Source of the DNA: Haladaptatus salinisoli
GTDB lineage: Archaea; Halobacteriota; Halobacteria; Halobacteriales; Haladaptataceae
Direction of reading: 5' to 3'
Length of the DNA: 64,000 nt
Assembly: GCF_020614375.1 (NCBI RefSeq)
Contig: NZ_CP085327.1
Span: 1,476,823 to 1,540,822, forward strand
The number at the start of each line of letters is the position of its first letter. The first letter of the stretch is position 1. Below the pieces are notes generated by a model, which was given only the letters and a program-made list of their open reading frames with translations, searched no databases and was not told the origin of the DNA. The position numbers were made by a program, and so were the translations under genes. Of the stretch, positions 33,102 to 40,518 are shown in pieces.

Positions 33102-35186
33102 ATGAACCCGATGTTCCATGCTTCTGGCGATGCAACTCTTACGATCATTGATCCGATTCAGCGGCGCCAGTATCCACTCCAATTATCCACCAATCCACAT
33201 CCAGATCCCGTTGATACTAACCGGTTCTATTTTCCAGTCGATAATGCCGTATCAGTAACGACAGAGAACATCGAGTTGCCATATGTTGTAGGCGTCTTCG
33301 TTCGAAACCTGTCGGGCGATGTCCTCGTTAAAACGGAAGAGTTTGCCTACGAGGAGCTGCCAGAACGCGAGTATCTAATCGAACTTAATGGACCGATTAA
33401 AGTGTATCTCCGTGTCACCAGTGAACTCACGGTTGCATCGTCAACAGATCGGGTGGAGCTTGATTTTGGAGCAGTGACACGAGTCCAGATTGGGGCACGT
33501 TCATATCATGAACGACCGGGAATGACGATAACGACGACGAAAGAACCGTCCGACGTGATGAAAGCGATCTCCACGTTTGGTTCAGCATTAAAGACAACGA
33601 GCTGTGAGCGCTCACTTCCTTCGCTTCGCGGTCATCCTCCACAGATCACACTCGGTGATGAAATGCAGATTCCGGACGAACTCTCCGCACCTGCGTCCGG
33701 TGTCCGTATCGAAGTGCCGCCGAAATTACAAACGATCTACCCAGTGAGTTCCCTTGCATACTATCTTGGAGCAAACGTTGTTCCTGGTCCCCGTCCTCGG
33801 CTACTCACAGACCGCGGCTTTTGTCGGGACCTTCGCCGTTCGTCCGGGGACTTTGAAAGCGAAGTTGAGCGAGTGCTTAGACAGGTTTTCTTTTTCGATT
33901 GTATTACGCGGACTGAGGGGTATTATCAAGTTGAACTTTACGAGCGGCAAGCGATCGAGGAGCATCTTGACTTGGCGTTCGATGAATTGTATGAGAAATC
34001 GCTCGCTGAGCAGCTCGAAGCGTATCTCGAAGTTCCGTACCAGTCAATCCAGGATTATCTTCCCACTTGGCCCTTAACAACGTTTGTGACTGAGGAAGTC
34101 CAGAACATCGAATCGCTTCCATTCCTTGTCAATAACTTATCGCTTATTAGAACGGTCGAGAGTAAACGAAACCACGCTACTACACTTGAGTTACCCGACT
34201 CGGTTAACGGGTTCGTGCGAAGTACCGGGACTGATCACAGAGGGGAATCCAACAAGAGGTTTAATTCCTACGTAGCACCTCCCGAGACGGACTCTCTAGA
34301 ACGAGCCTGGCTAGGAACCGGGAACCCTATCGGCGTGAATAAAATCATTAAGAAAGCGTTCGAGAATAAACTCTGCAGGAGAGGTTCTACCGAAGGGATC
34401 AAAATTACTGTAGTTTGTAATGATTCGGATATGAGCTCTGAATACGATGACGGTGATAGCCTCTACGGCGAACGCGACGAATTAGAGTTCAACGTCGACG
34501 TTCACCGAAATCTGACTGTAGAGGAACTACAGGCTGTATTTGCGACTGAAACCGATTTCCTCCATTATATCGGACACATATCAGACGATAAATTCGTTTG
34601 TCAGGATGGTGGCCTAAACATCGGAAAGATGGGCGATGTCGCAGTCGATACATTCCTGTTAAACGGATGTCGCTCTTACGAACAAGGCAAGCGGTTAATC
34701 GACGCAGGAAGTATTGGCGGTGTCGTAACTTACAGTCACATCGGGAACAAGAGCGCAACTACAGTTGGTCGACTAATTGCCCGGTTGCTTAATCGAGGGT
34801 TTTCGCTTCGGTCGGCACTTACGCTGGCACGCAATCAACAGATCGTTGGAAACCAGTATGTTATAGTCGGTGATGGGAGTGTGGAAATAACCCAAAGTGA
34901 AAGTGGGACCCCGATGATGTGCGAAATCAGATCGGGTGGAAAAGAGAGTAGATTCATGACTAAATTAACTACCTATCCAACACTGGAGCAAGGAGTGGGT
35001 TCTTACTATTGGCCATACATCGATGAGATTCAAACCTATTTCTTATCGGGAGGAGACCTCCCTCCATTCCCTCTCTCTACAGAAACCCTCTCTCAATTTT
35101 TACGTTTAGAACCGTTTCCTGTACTACTTGGGGACGATCTTTATTGGTCAACTGAAATCGATGTTTCGGATGTCCGATCCTTATGA
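33102..35186 (+). CDS. CHAT-domain (caspase-like) protease
   Basis: The 694-residue protein ends in a CHAT peptidase fold at about residues 435-590. The catalytic dyad is visible as His492 in LHYIGH and Cys523 in FLLNGCRS, with the usual following segment GGVVTYSHIGNKSATTVGRL and a helical SLRSALTLAR. The N-terminal ~400 residues are beta-rich then helical and match nothing I recognise; they may be a sensor or regulatory region. The start at 33102 has a strong GGGAGGG ribosome-binding site; the TTG at 33063 is rejected. Many prokaryotic CHAT proteases act in defence or programmed death (for example with type III-E CRISPR or gasdermins), but no such partner is evident here. Confidence 0.75.
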   Translation: MNPMFHASGDATLTIIDPIQRRQYPLQLSTNPHPDPVDTNRFYFPVDNAVSVTTENIELPYVVGVFVRNLSGDVLVKTEEFAYEELPEREYLIELNGPIKVYLRVTSELTVASSTDRVELDFGAVTRVQIGARSYHERPGMTITTTKEPSDVMKAISTFGSALKTTSCERSLPSLRGHPPQITLGDEMQIPDELSAPASGVRIEVPPKLQTIYPVSSLAYYLGANVVPGPRPRLLTDRGFCRDLRRSSGDFESEVERVLRQVFFFDCITRTEGYYQVELYERQAIEEHLDLAFDELYEKSLAEQLEAYLEVPYQSIQDYLPTWPLTTFVTEEVQNIESLPFLVNNLSLIRTVESKRNHATTLELPDSVNGFVRSTGTDHRGESNKRFNSYVAPPETDSLERAWLGTGNPIGVNKIIKKAFENKLCRRGSTEGIKITVVCNDSDMSSEYDDGDSLYGERDELEFNVDVHRNLTVEELQAVFATETDFLHYIGHISDDKFVCQDGGLNIGKMGDVAVDTFLLNGCRSYEQGKRLIDAGSIGGVVTYSHIGNKSATTVGRLIARLLNRGFSLRSALTLARNQQIVGNQYVIVGDGSVEITQSESGTPMMCEIRSGGKESRFMTKLTTYPTLEQGVGSYYWPYIDEIQTYFLSGGDLPPFPLSTETLSQFLRLEPFPVLLGDDLYWSTEIDVSDVRSL

Positions 35187-35315
35187 GATCGTCGTACCGT
35201 GCGCTGCAGCAGCATTTCCTGTTTGTGTGAGGAGGAGGCAGATGGTGAACAGGACACCAAGCATTCGGGGATTCTCCGCGAGGTACGCCGTGACAGTGTC
35301 ATTGCTTGTCGTCAT
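35181..35315 (-). CDS. 44-aa membrane peptide convergent with the CHAT gene (DUF7503-like)
   Basis: Read directly from the minus strand: ATG at 35315, then TSNDTVTAYLAENPRMLGVL, the hydrophobic FTICLLLTQTGNAAAA and a TAA at 35181-35183. The AENPRMLGVLFT...LTQ.G.AAA pattern matches a haloarchaeal family of short single-helix proteins that I recall as DUF7503. The stop lies 6 bp inside the CHAT gene's end, so the two overlap tail to tail. Possible roles include a membrane effector or a signal-like peptide; that is speculation. Confidence 0.6.
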   Translation of the reverse strand: MTTSNDTVTAYLAENPRMLGVLFTICLLLTQTGNAAAAHGTTIS

Positions 35316-35635
35316 GCATAAATTGCTAAGATGCCACTTGTATTATCTTTTGCTAAATAGTGTGAACAGAAGGTGAGTTGAAGATTTTACATCGATCCAT
35401 GGTTTAACTGTTCCTTTTAGGATTAGTCCAAACCGGCCGCGATTTCGGGAGATAGAGCGCGTGGAAATGGGGCGATCCACGTCCCAAGAAAGCAGTGAAG
35501 GTTACGGATACGCGGTTGCTCATACAGATGCAACAAAACCGAGAAAGAGAGACGACGAACCGCTACAAATCGCGCGCTTGAAGCGGCTTACGGCACAATA
35601 TCGTGGGTCCGTAAGGATGGTTACGATCGTTCCCG
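35316..35635. other. intergenic stretch between the 44-aa gene and the regulator operon
   Basis: About 320 bp. The first part (35338-35347) includes TAATACAAG on the minus strand, a TATA candidate for the 44-aa gene. The 35440-35640 part is GC-richer and has an open frame of 61 codons on the plus strand without recognisable similarity; I do not call it a gene. Confidence 0.35.
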
Positions 35636-35872
35636 CTATTTCGTGAATTCGTCTGACTGATTACCTGCATACCAGATCTGCCCTTCTGGCTGATCGCGTT
35701 CAAGCCAGCCACTCTCTTTTAGTTGGTTGAGTACTTGCCGAAGTATGCTATTCGATGGCGGATTTTCTGGAATGTTCAGGCAGTCTTCGAGATCAGGAAG
35801 ACGAAATGTTCCTTCTTCGGTCGCTACTTCAAGGGCTGCCAGGACGATTTTCGTCGATCGATGCGTAGTCAT
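35636..35872 (-). CDS. short winged-helix protein, second gene of the regulator operon
   Basis: A 78-residue protein: STKIVLAALEVATEEGTFRL, LEDCLNIPENPPSNSILRQV, then LNQLKESGWLERDQPEGQIW as helix plus wing. The start ATG overlaps the TGA of the FilR1-like gene as TGATG, so the two are translationally coupled. A longer in-frame start at 35971 would run inside the upstream gene and is rejected. Confidence 0.65.
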   Translation of the reverse strand: MTTHRSTKIVLAALEVATEEGTFRLPDLEDCLNIPENPPSNSILRQVLNQLKESGWLERDQPEGQIWYAGNQSDEFTK

Positions 35873-36684
35873 CAAGAACTCCTCAACTCGCTGTTCGTTC
35901 CGAGCGACTCCGGGGAGTCGTCGATACGTACTGCATCCGCCCAAATCCGTTCGAACAGCTTCGTTCCCCAAGTACGCGCCCGCTCTGTCTTCGCGATGAA
36001 CACGGTCTGGACATCGTATGATCCGTCGAGGAGTGGAAGCGAGAGCAGCAAGCAGTCGTCAGTTACGGCCAATTCGAACGACACGTCGGCGACTCGTATG
36101 TCGAGATCCTCGATAGAACCGGAGATCGGACCCCCGTCATTCCGGAGAGCGGAAAGCACAGCCTCTGCTATTATGAGTCGACAACTCTCGCACCTATCGA
36201 GCAGCGCGCTCCACTGCCGTTGGTCGTAGATCGGTGCAACAACATCTGCAGAGGTCGTCGCTTCGAAACGATCCTCAACTTCGCGCACCGCTCGCGAGGG
36301 TTGTGTGTCAGTCGCTCGAATGATCGATCCCGGAACCAGTTCCGAGAGATCGAATTGAAACGAATGTGGGAGGGCGGTAACATCATGTGACTGCCAATAC
36401 GTTTGATCCGTCTCGATGAGCTTTTCCAGCCTTTGCTGTCGATGGAGGAAGTTAACAACGAGTGAACCGGATCCGGTTAGGTACCATTGCTTCGACTGTG
36501 AATTGTAAACCAGCCCGTGATTCTCTAGATTCGAGAGAGCGTTGTACACTGCGGACTTGCTTGCACTCTCGTGCTCCAGTAATGCTTTGACTGAACGCTG
36601 TCCGTTAGAGATCCCTATAAGGACGGTAGTACGCGTCCGCGATCGAAGCACGTACCTGACGAGCGACTCTGATTCTCCCACCAT
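35872..36684 (-). CDS. FilR1-like helix-turn-helix regulator
   Basis: The 270-residue protein starts with a winged helix (VRYVLRSRTRTTVLIGISNG, then SASKSAVYNALSNLENHGLV) and continues with a domain resembling the FilR1 middle domain of archaeal regulators (YDQRQWSALLDRCESCRLII, then DIRVADVSFELAVTDDCLLL). Such proteins respond to small ligands or starvation in methanogens; in haloarchaea the ligand is unknown. It is the promoter-proximal gene of a two-gene operon facing the CHAT cluster. AT-rich AAATATCTAAG precedes the ATG at 36684. Confidence 0.75.
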   Translation of the reverse strand: MVGESESLVRYVLRSRTRTTVLIGISNGQRSVKALLEHESASKSAVYNALSNLENHGLVYNSQSKQWYLTGSGSLVVNFLHRQQRLEKLIETDQTYWQSHDVTALPHSFQFDLSELVPGSIIRATDTQPSRAVREVEDRFEATTSADVVAPIYDQRQWSALLDRCESCRLIIAEAVLSALRNDGGPISGSIEDLDIRVADVSFELAVTDDCLLLSLPLLDGSYDVQTVFIAKTERARTWGTKLFERIWADAVRIDDSPESLGTNSELRSS

Positions 36685-37307
36685 ACTTAGATATTTGATT
36701 TTTCCGCGTTTGAACCGTTCGATGCCCGATGTCGTTCTTTCTCCCGAATCGGCCGACAGGATGGTTTTTCATTGACGATGAGGGAAAACACACTGCGTCT
36801 CATAAACGACACTCCTTGCTTAGGGTAGACCCCGATTTTGTTATTTAGCTCATTCTCGGTGCTCAATCCATACATCCCGACAAGTGTACGAAAAAACACT
36901 CGCCGCTAAGAAGGTGTATTTGATATATTACATTTGGCATTAATTTACTTTCGTATCGTACGTTCCTGCGTTTTCACCGCAGGAGTAATTTAGATTCGGG
37001 ATTCTTTTCGGCTAAATAGCTTTAAACCACCAGATTTAATCCGTGAGGGTTGTGGAAACATAACCATTCTGTTGGTACGCCGACTGTTTCAATCATTGCA
37101 TTCTGAGCAAAATTAATACCGGCAGCCGATAATTAACAAATGTATTACATATATTCCAGTAACCATGTAATTATCCCGTTTTTGTCCAGTATGTACGGAG
37201 GAATCGAATAGTTCTGGGGTATTCTACTAATAGTAGAAAACGGGGCTTGGATTATCTTTCGAACTCCTCTTCTCGAGACACTGTTATCCCTTGTGTATGA
37301 AAGTATG
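36685..37307. other. AT-rich non-coding stretch of about 620 bp
   Basis: No convincing reading frame on either strand; short frames (for example 70 codons on the minus strand at 36687-36899) have no family features. It contains a hairpin CCTGCG/CGCAGG (36966-36984) and a perfect 8-bp inverted repeat TTCTACTA-A-TAGTAGAA (37222-37238). This is the least gene-like part of the window. Confidence 0.5.
37222..37238. repeat. perfect 17-nt palindrome in non-coding DNA
   Basis: TTCTACTA, one base, TAGTAGAA. It is not next to a recognised start codon, so an operator role cannot be assigned. Confidence 0.4.
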
Positions 37308-37463
37308 TTAATCGGCCCCGGAGATTTTTTCTCTTGGCCCACGTTCGAAGCACGGGAAATTACCGAGGCCGTCACAGTCGCACTCCGCCGGTTCGGACTC
37401 GGCTTCGTCCTCCGGCGGGAAGACGTCGAGCGTTCCGCTGGCAGTCGTCGCTCTCAGACGTCC
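37308..37463 (-). pseudogene. relic of a small Cys-rich haloarchaeal protein
   Basis: In the same frame directly after the 40-aa ORF the minus strand reads ECDCDGLGNFPCFERGPREK before a TAA at 37308. The CDCDGLG.FPC.E pattern is familiar from small haloarchaeal zinc-knuckle-like proteins that end in CVRTGRxEL; here the next cysteine is lost and no ATG or GTG is available, so it appears decayed. Confidence 0.4.
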
Positions 37464-37586
37464 TCACTGACGAACTTCGACAGTCGTGTCTGCCATCAAC
37501 CACTGGTGATCACTGTCCGCTGGGTTCCGGATCTCAACCCAGCCAGTCTCACAAACCAGCATCTCGAAGGTTGCCCCGTCAGACAT
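37464..37586 (-). CDS. 40-aa small haloarchaeal protein (possible remnant)
   Basis: An ATG at 37586 opens a 40-codon frame: SDGATFEMLVCETGWVEIRN, then PADSDHQWLMADTTVEVRQ and TGA. The VEIRNPAD...WLMADTTVEVR part looks like a genuine conserved end of small plasmid/island proteins of haloarchaea, but I cannot name the family. It may be a complete small protein or the tail of a longer one. Confidence 0.45.
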   Translation of the reverse strand: MSDGATFEMLVCETGWVEIRNPADSDHQWLMADTTVEVRQ

Positions 37587-37769
37587 TATATGCTGCCTCC
37601 GACGAGAGACGCGGTCGTTCGCGAGTGTTCCCGGAATTAATAGTGGTGAATATCAAGCTGGTCATCAGGGTTTCTTGAGGATGATTATTGCTCGAATCCC
37701 GCTTTGTTATGAATTCTCTACCGGAAGGATAAAGAGCTCCTACCGGGAAAAACAGTGGCGGTCGGGGGT

Positions 37770-38612
37770 GAATCTTGGCCATTAGCGCAAGGACGCTTCA
37801 CGAGCATCACGGCCTTGATCTCCGTCGCCGTTGCGATTATTAAGTTAGTCCCCTCGCGAAAATTCCATACGCCCGGACAACTGCGCGAACAAATGCAGAA
37901 TATCATCACGTATCGCGACCGCACCGAAGAGACAATCCAGAGAGCTACCATGCCAGCTACGCCGGCCGGCTTCCTCTCCGTTCGGCTTGACGGGACCCGA
38001 ACGAACGCCCAACGGTTCGGAGGCAGAACCAAGGGCAAAGGCCATGATGACCGACTCGTCGACGAGTGTGACGAGATCGTGTCGACGACCACGGCGAACA
38101 CCGACGAAATTACCGATGTTCTCTCACGGCCGGTCAAAATACTTGCACTACGCTCGCAGCCAGCTTGCGCATCGATTTCGCGCAGCGGTTAACCGAGGCT
38201 CGCCGCCTACGGACGGTGCACGATGACGAGCTGACGGAAGGTTCTAAGGAGGTACTTGAGGAGTTGATAGACAGCGTGGAGCAGGTGGATACCGCCCGGC
38301 AGTACTTCGTATCCCTCTATCCAATCCGAACTCGCCCGCCTCTCGCGGCTGTTACTGTACGTCGCCCTCCCGACGATTAGCAGCTCGATCCTGATGCACT
38401 CCTCTACGTTGGTGGCCCGAGCGAGGCCGTGGCGTTGGCGGGAATGCCAGCATTCGTCTTGTTCGTGTTGATGCTCGCGTTTAGCGTACTTGCAATCCCC
38501 TTTTCACACGTGGTGCGGATTGCGACGGTCGCCCAGCGCACTGCCGCAATTACGCCGCTTTCAACGCCCGCCGAGGAATCTCCTTTCGGAGAATCGAACA
38601 ACGAAGTTGGAT
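37770..38612 (+). pseudogene. frameshifted, truncated paralogue of the 22.6-kb membrane protein
   Basis: Three successive plus-strand frames together reproduce the intact protein encoded at 22626-23585. First: LISVAVAIIKLV...TPGQLREQM..I.YRD..EET. Second: EVLEELIDSVEQVDTARQYF, against QSLLVQLDTARQYF in the intact protein; then, after a shift, SELARLSRLLLYVALP. Third: HVVRIATVAQRTAAI, against FILRVATVARRTAAF. The N-terminal membrane helices are missing. At least two frame changes make it non-functional. Confidence 0.65.
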
Positions 38613-38843
38613 GACTATGCGACGAGTTGCCCAACACCGGAGTCCTCTTCACTAGTCGCCATCCTCCTAATCAACGATTACATCGAACGTCGGCCTACGA
38701 ACGGTGCGCTGTCAATTCAGCCCGTTCCAAAGGACCTACCGAGAGACCGTCAGAGGTACTGTGCTGAGTACGCGCCCTGCGTTTAGCGCTGCCGTTAAAA
38801 CCGATCACCAATTGAGGGTTTCAAAAGCTTTCGCGCGTCGAAC

Positions 38844-39512
38844 CTAGTCGAATCGGACGCCGACGTCGTGCATCCCCTCGTTGTTGAGCGCGAGGTTGAT
38901 GAGCAGCGGCGTCACGCTCTCGACCTCGGCGGCGTTGGCGATACCACCGGCGTCGAGCGCCCGCAAACCCTCTATCTCCTCGGCGAGCGTCCGAACCGTC
39001 TCCTTGGCGTCCTCGTCGTCGCCCACGAGGAGGGTGTCCTGCGAGAGTTCGACGTCGAGGTTGGCGAGGCGGTCGGCCGAGAGGTTGTGGAACGCGCCGA
39101 CCACGGGCACGCCCTCGGGTGCGGACTCCGCGACGAGTTGCGTCACGCTCCCCGCCTTCGGCGGTTTGTAGTGGAAGCCGCCTTCGTCCCGGTCCATCCC
39201 GACGGCCGGGGTGACGAGCACGTCCGCCTCGGCGAGGCGGTCCGCGACGGCCTCGACCGTATCGCGGACGTAGAACGGCGGCACGGCGAGCACGACCACG
39301 TCGGCGCGTTCGGCGGCCATCCCGTTGGCGAAGCCGTTGATGGAGCGCGAGACGCCCAGACTGTCCAGTTCGGTCTCGTACTCCTCGGCCATCGCGCGGG
39401 CCTTCTCCGGGTCGCGCGAACCGATGACGACCTCGTGGTCGGTGTCGTACGCCCAGCGGAGCGCGAGTCCCTGCCCGATATCGCCGGTTCCCCCCAGCAG
39501 TGCGATTCGCAT
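38844..39512 (-). CDS. npdG: NADPH:F420 reductase (coenzyme F420-dependent NADP oxidoreductase)
   Basis: The 222-residue protein has the NADP motif ALLGGTGDIGQG (4-15) with the VIGSRDPEKA loop (Ser-Arg-Asp binding the 2'-phosphate). VVLAVPP, TPAVGMDRDE and a C-terminal INLALNNEG block are typical of F420:NADP oxidoreductase. It moves hydride between NADPH and coenzyme F420, consistent with F420 use in haloarchaea. It is the first core gene after the island. Confidence 0.9.
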   Translation of the reverse strand: MRIALLGGTGDIGQGLALRWAYDTDHEVVIGSRDPEKARAMAEEYETELDSLGVSRSINGFANGMAAERADVVVLAVPPFYVRDTVEAVADRLAEADVLVTPAVGMDRDEGGFHYKPPKAGSVTQLVAESAPEGVPVVGAFHNLSADRLANLDVELSQDTLLVGDDEDAKETVRTLAEEIEGLRALDAGGIANAAEVESVTPLLINLALNNEGMHDVGVRFD

Positions 39513-39711
39513 ACACGGGGTGTCCGTCGGAGCGGGGTTAAGTTCTCCGGAACTCCCACCCTCGACGGCGGTTTCCGCGAATCGTTCGGATATAGATTTC
39601 GTACTCCGAACCGCCCGACGCTCGAAATCGCTGCCTCCGCCGGTTGCGAATCCCGCCGGAATTTCCGCCGCCGCAACCCCTTTTTTCGCGCTGACCCTTG
39701 CTCCGAGTACG

Positions 39712-40518
39712 ATGACATACGACGCCAGCGACGGCCCGCCGAAACTCGGACTCGGAACGTGGCAGAACACCGACCCCGAGGAGTGCGTCGAGAGCGTGCG
39801 GTACGCCCTCGACCTCGGCTACGAACACGTCGACACCGCGCAGGCCTACGGCAACGAGGAGCACGTCGGCGAGGGAATCGAACGGTCGTCGGTCGACCGC
39901 GAGGACTTCTTCCTCGCCACGAAGGTCTGGATAGACGAACTCGCCTACGACGACGTGCTCGCCAGCACCCGGGAGAGCCTCGATAAACTCGGCACCGACT
40001 ACCTCGACCTGCTCTACATCCACTGGCCCGCCCGCGAGTACGACCCCGAGGAGACGCTCGCCGCGTTCGACAAACTGTACGACGAGGGGACGATAGAGCA
40101 CGTCGGCGTGAGCAACTTCGAGCCCGAACAACTGGACGTGGCGCGGGAGACGCTCGACGCGCCCCTCTTCGCCAACCAGGTCGAGATGCACCCCCTGCTC
40201 CCGCAGGACGAACTCGTCGAGTACGCCAGAGCGAACGACGTCAAGCTCGTGGCCTACTCCCCGCTCGCCCGCGGCGAGGTGTTCGGCGTGCCCGAACTGA
40301 ACGAGGTTGCCGAGAAGCACGACGCCAGCGAAGCGCAGGTCAGCCTCGCGTGGCTGATGCAGAAGGACGTCGCCGCGATTCCGAAGGCGACCGGCCGCGA
40401 CCACATCGAGGACAACTTCGCCGCCCTCGACCTCGAACTGGACGACGAGGACATCGCCAAAATCGACGGTATCGACGAGCGGGAGCGCGAGGTCGACCCG
40501 TCGTTCGCCCCGTGGTAG
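39712..40518 (+). CDS. aldo/keto reductase
   Basis: A 268-residue AKR with the catalytic tetrad visible as Asp41, Tyr46 (VDTAQAYGNE), Lys71 (ATKVW) and His104 (YIHWP), and the NADPH-site IPKATGRDHIEDN near the C-terminus. The length and motifs match the 2,5-diketo-gluconate reductase-like AKR5 group. It reduces aldehydes or ketones with NADPH. It is divergent from npdG across about 200 bp. Confidence 0.9.
   Translation: MTYDASDGPPKLGLGTWQNTDPEECVESVRYALDLGYEHVDTAQAYGNEEHVGEGIERSSVDREDFFLATKVWIDELAYDDVLASTRESLDKLGTDYLDLLYIHWPAREYDPEETLAAFDKLYDEGTIEHVGVSNFEPEQLDVARETLDAPLFANQVEMHPLLPQDELVEYARANDVKLVAYSPLARGEVFGVPELNEVAEKHDASEAQVSLAWLMQKDVAAIPKATGRDHIEDNFAALDLELDDEDIAKIDGIDEREREVDPSFAPW

Noticed and set aside
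36687-36899. 70-codon minus-strand frame upstream of the FilR1-like gene
   Set aside because: No family pattern, AT-rich codons unlike the neighbours, and it covers the regulator's promoter region.
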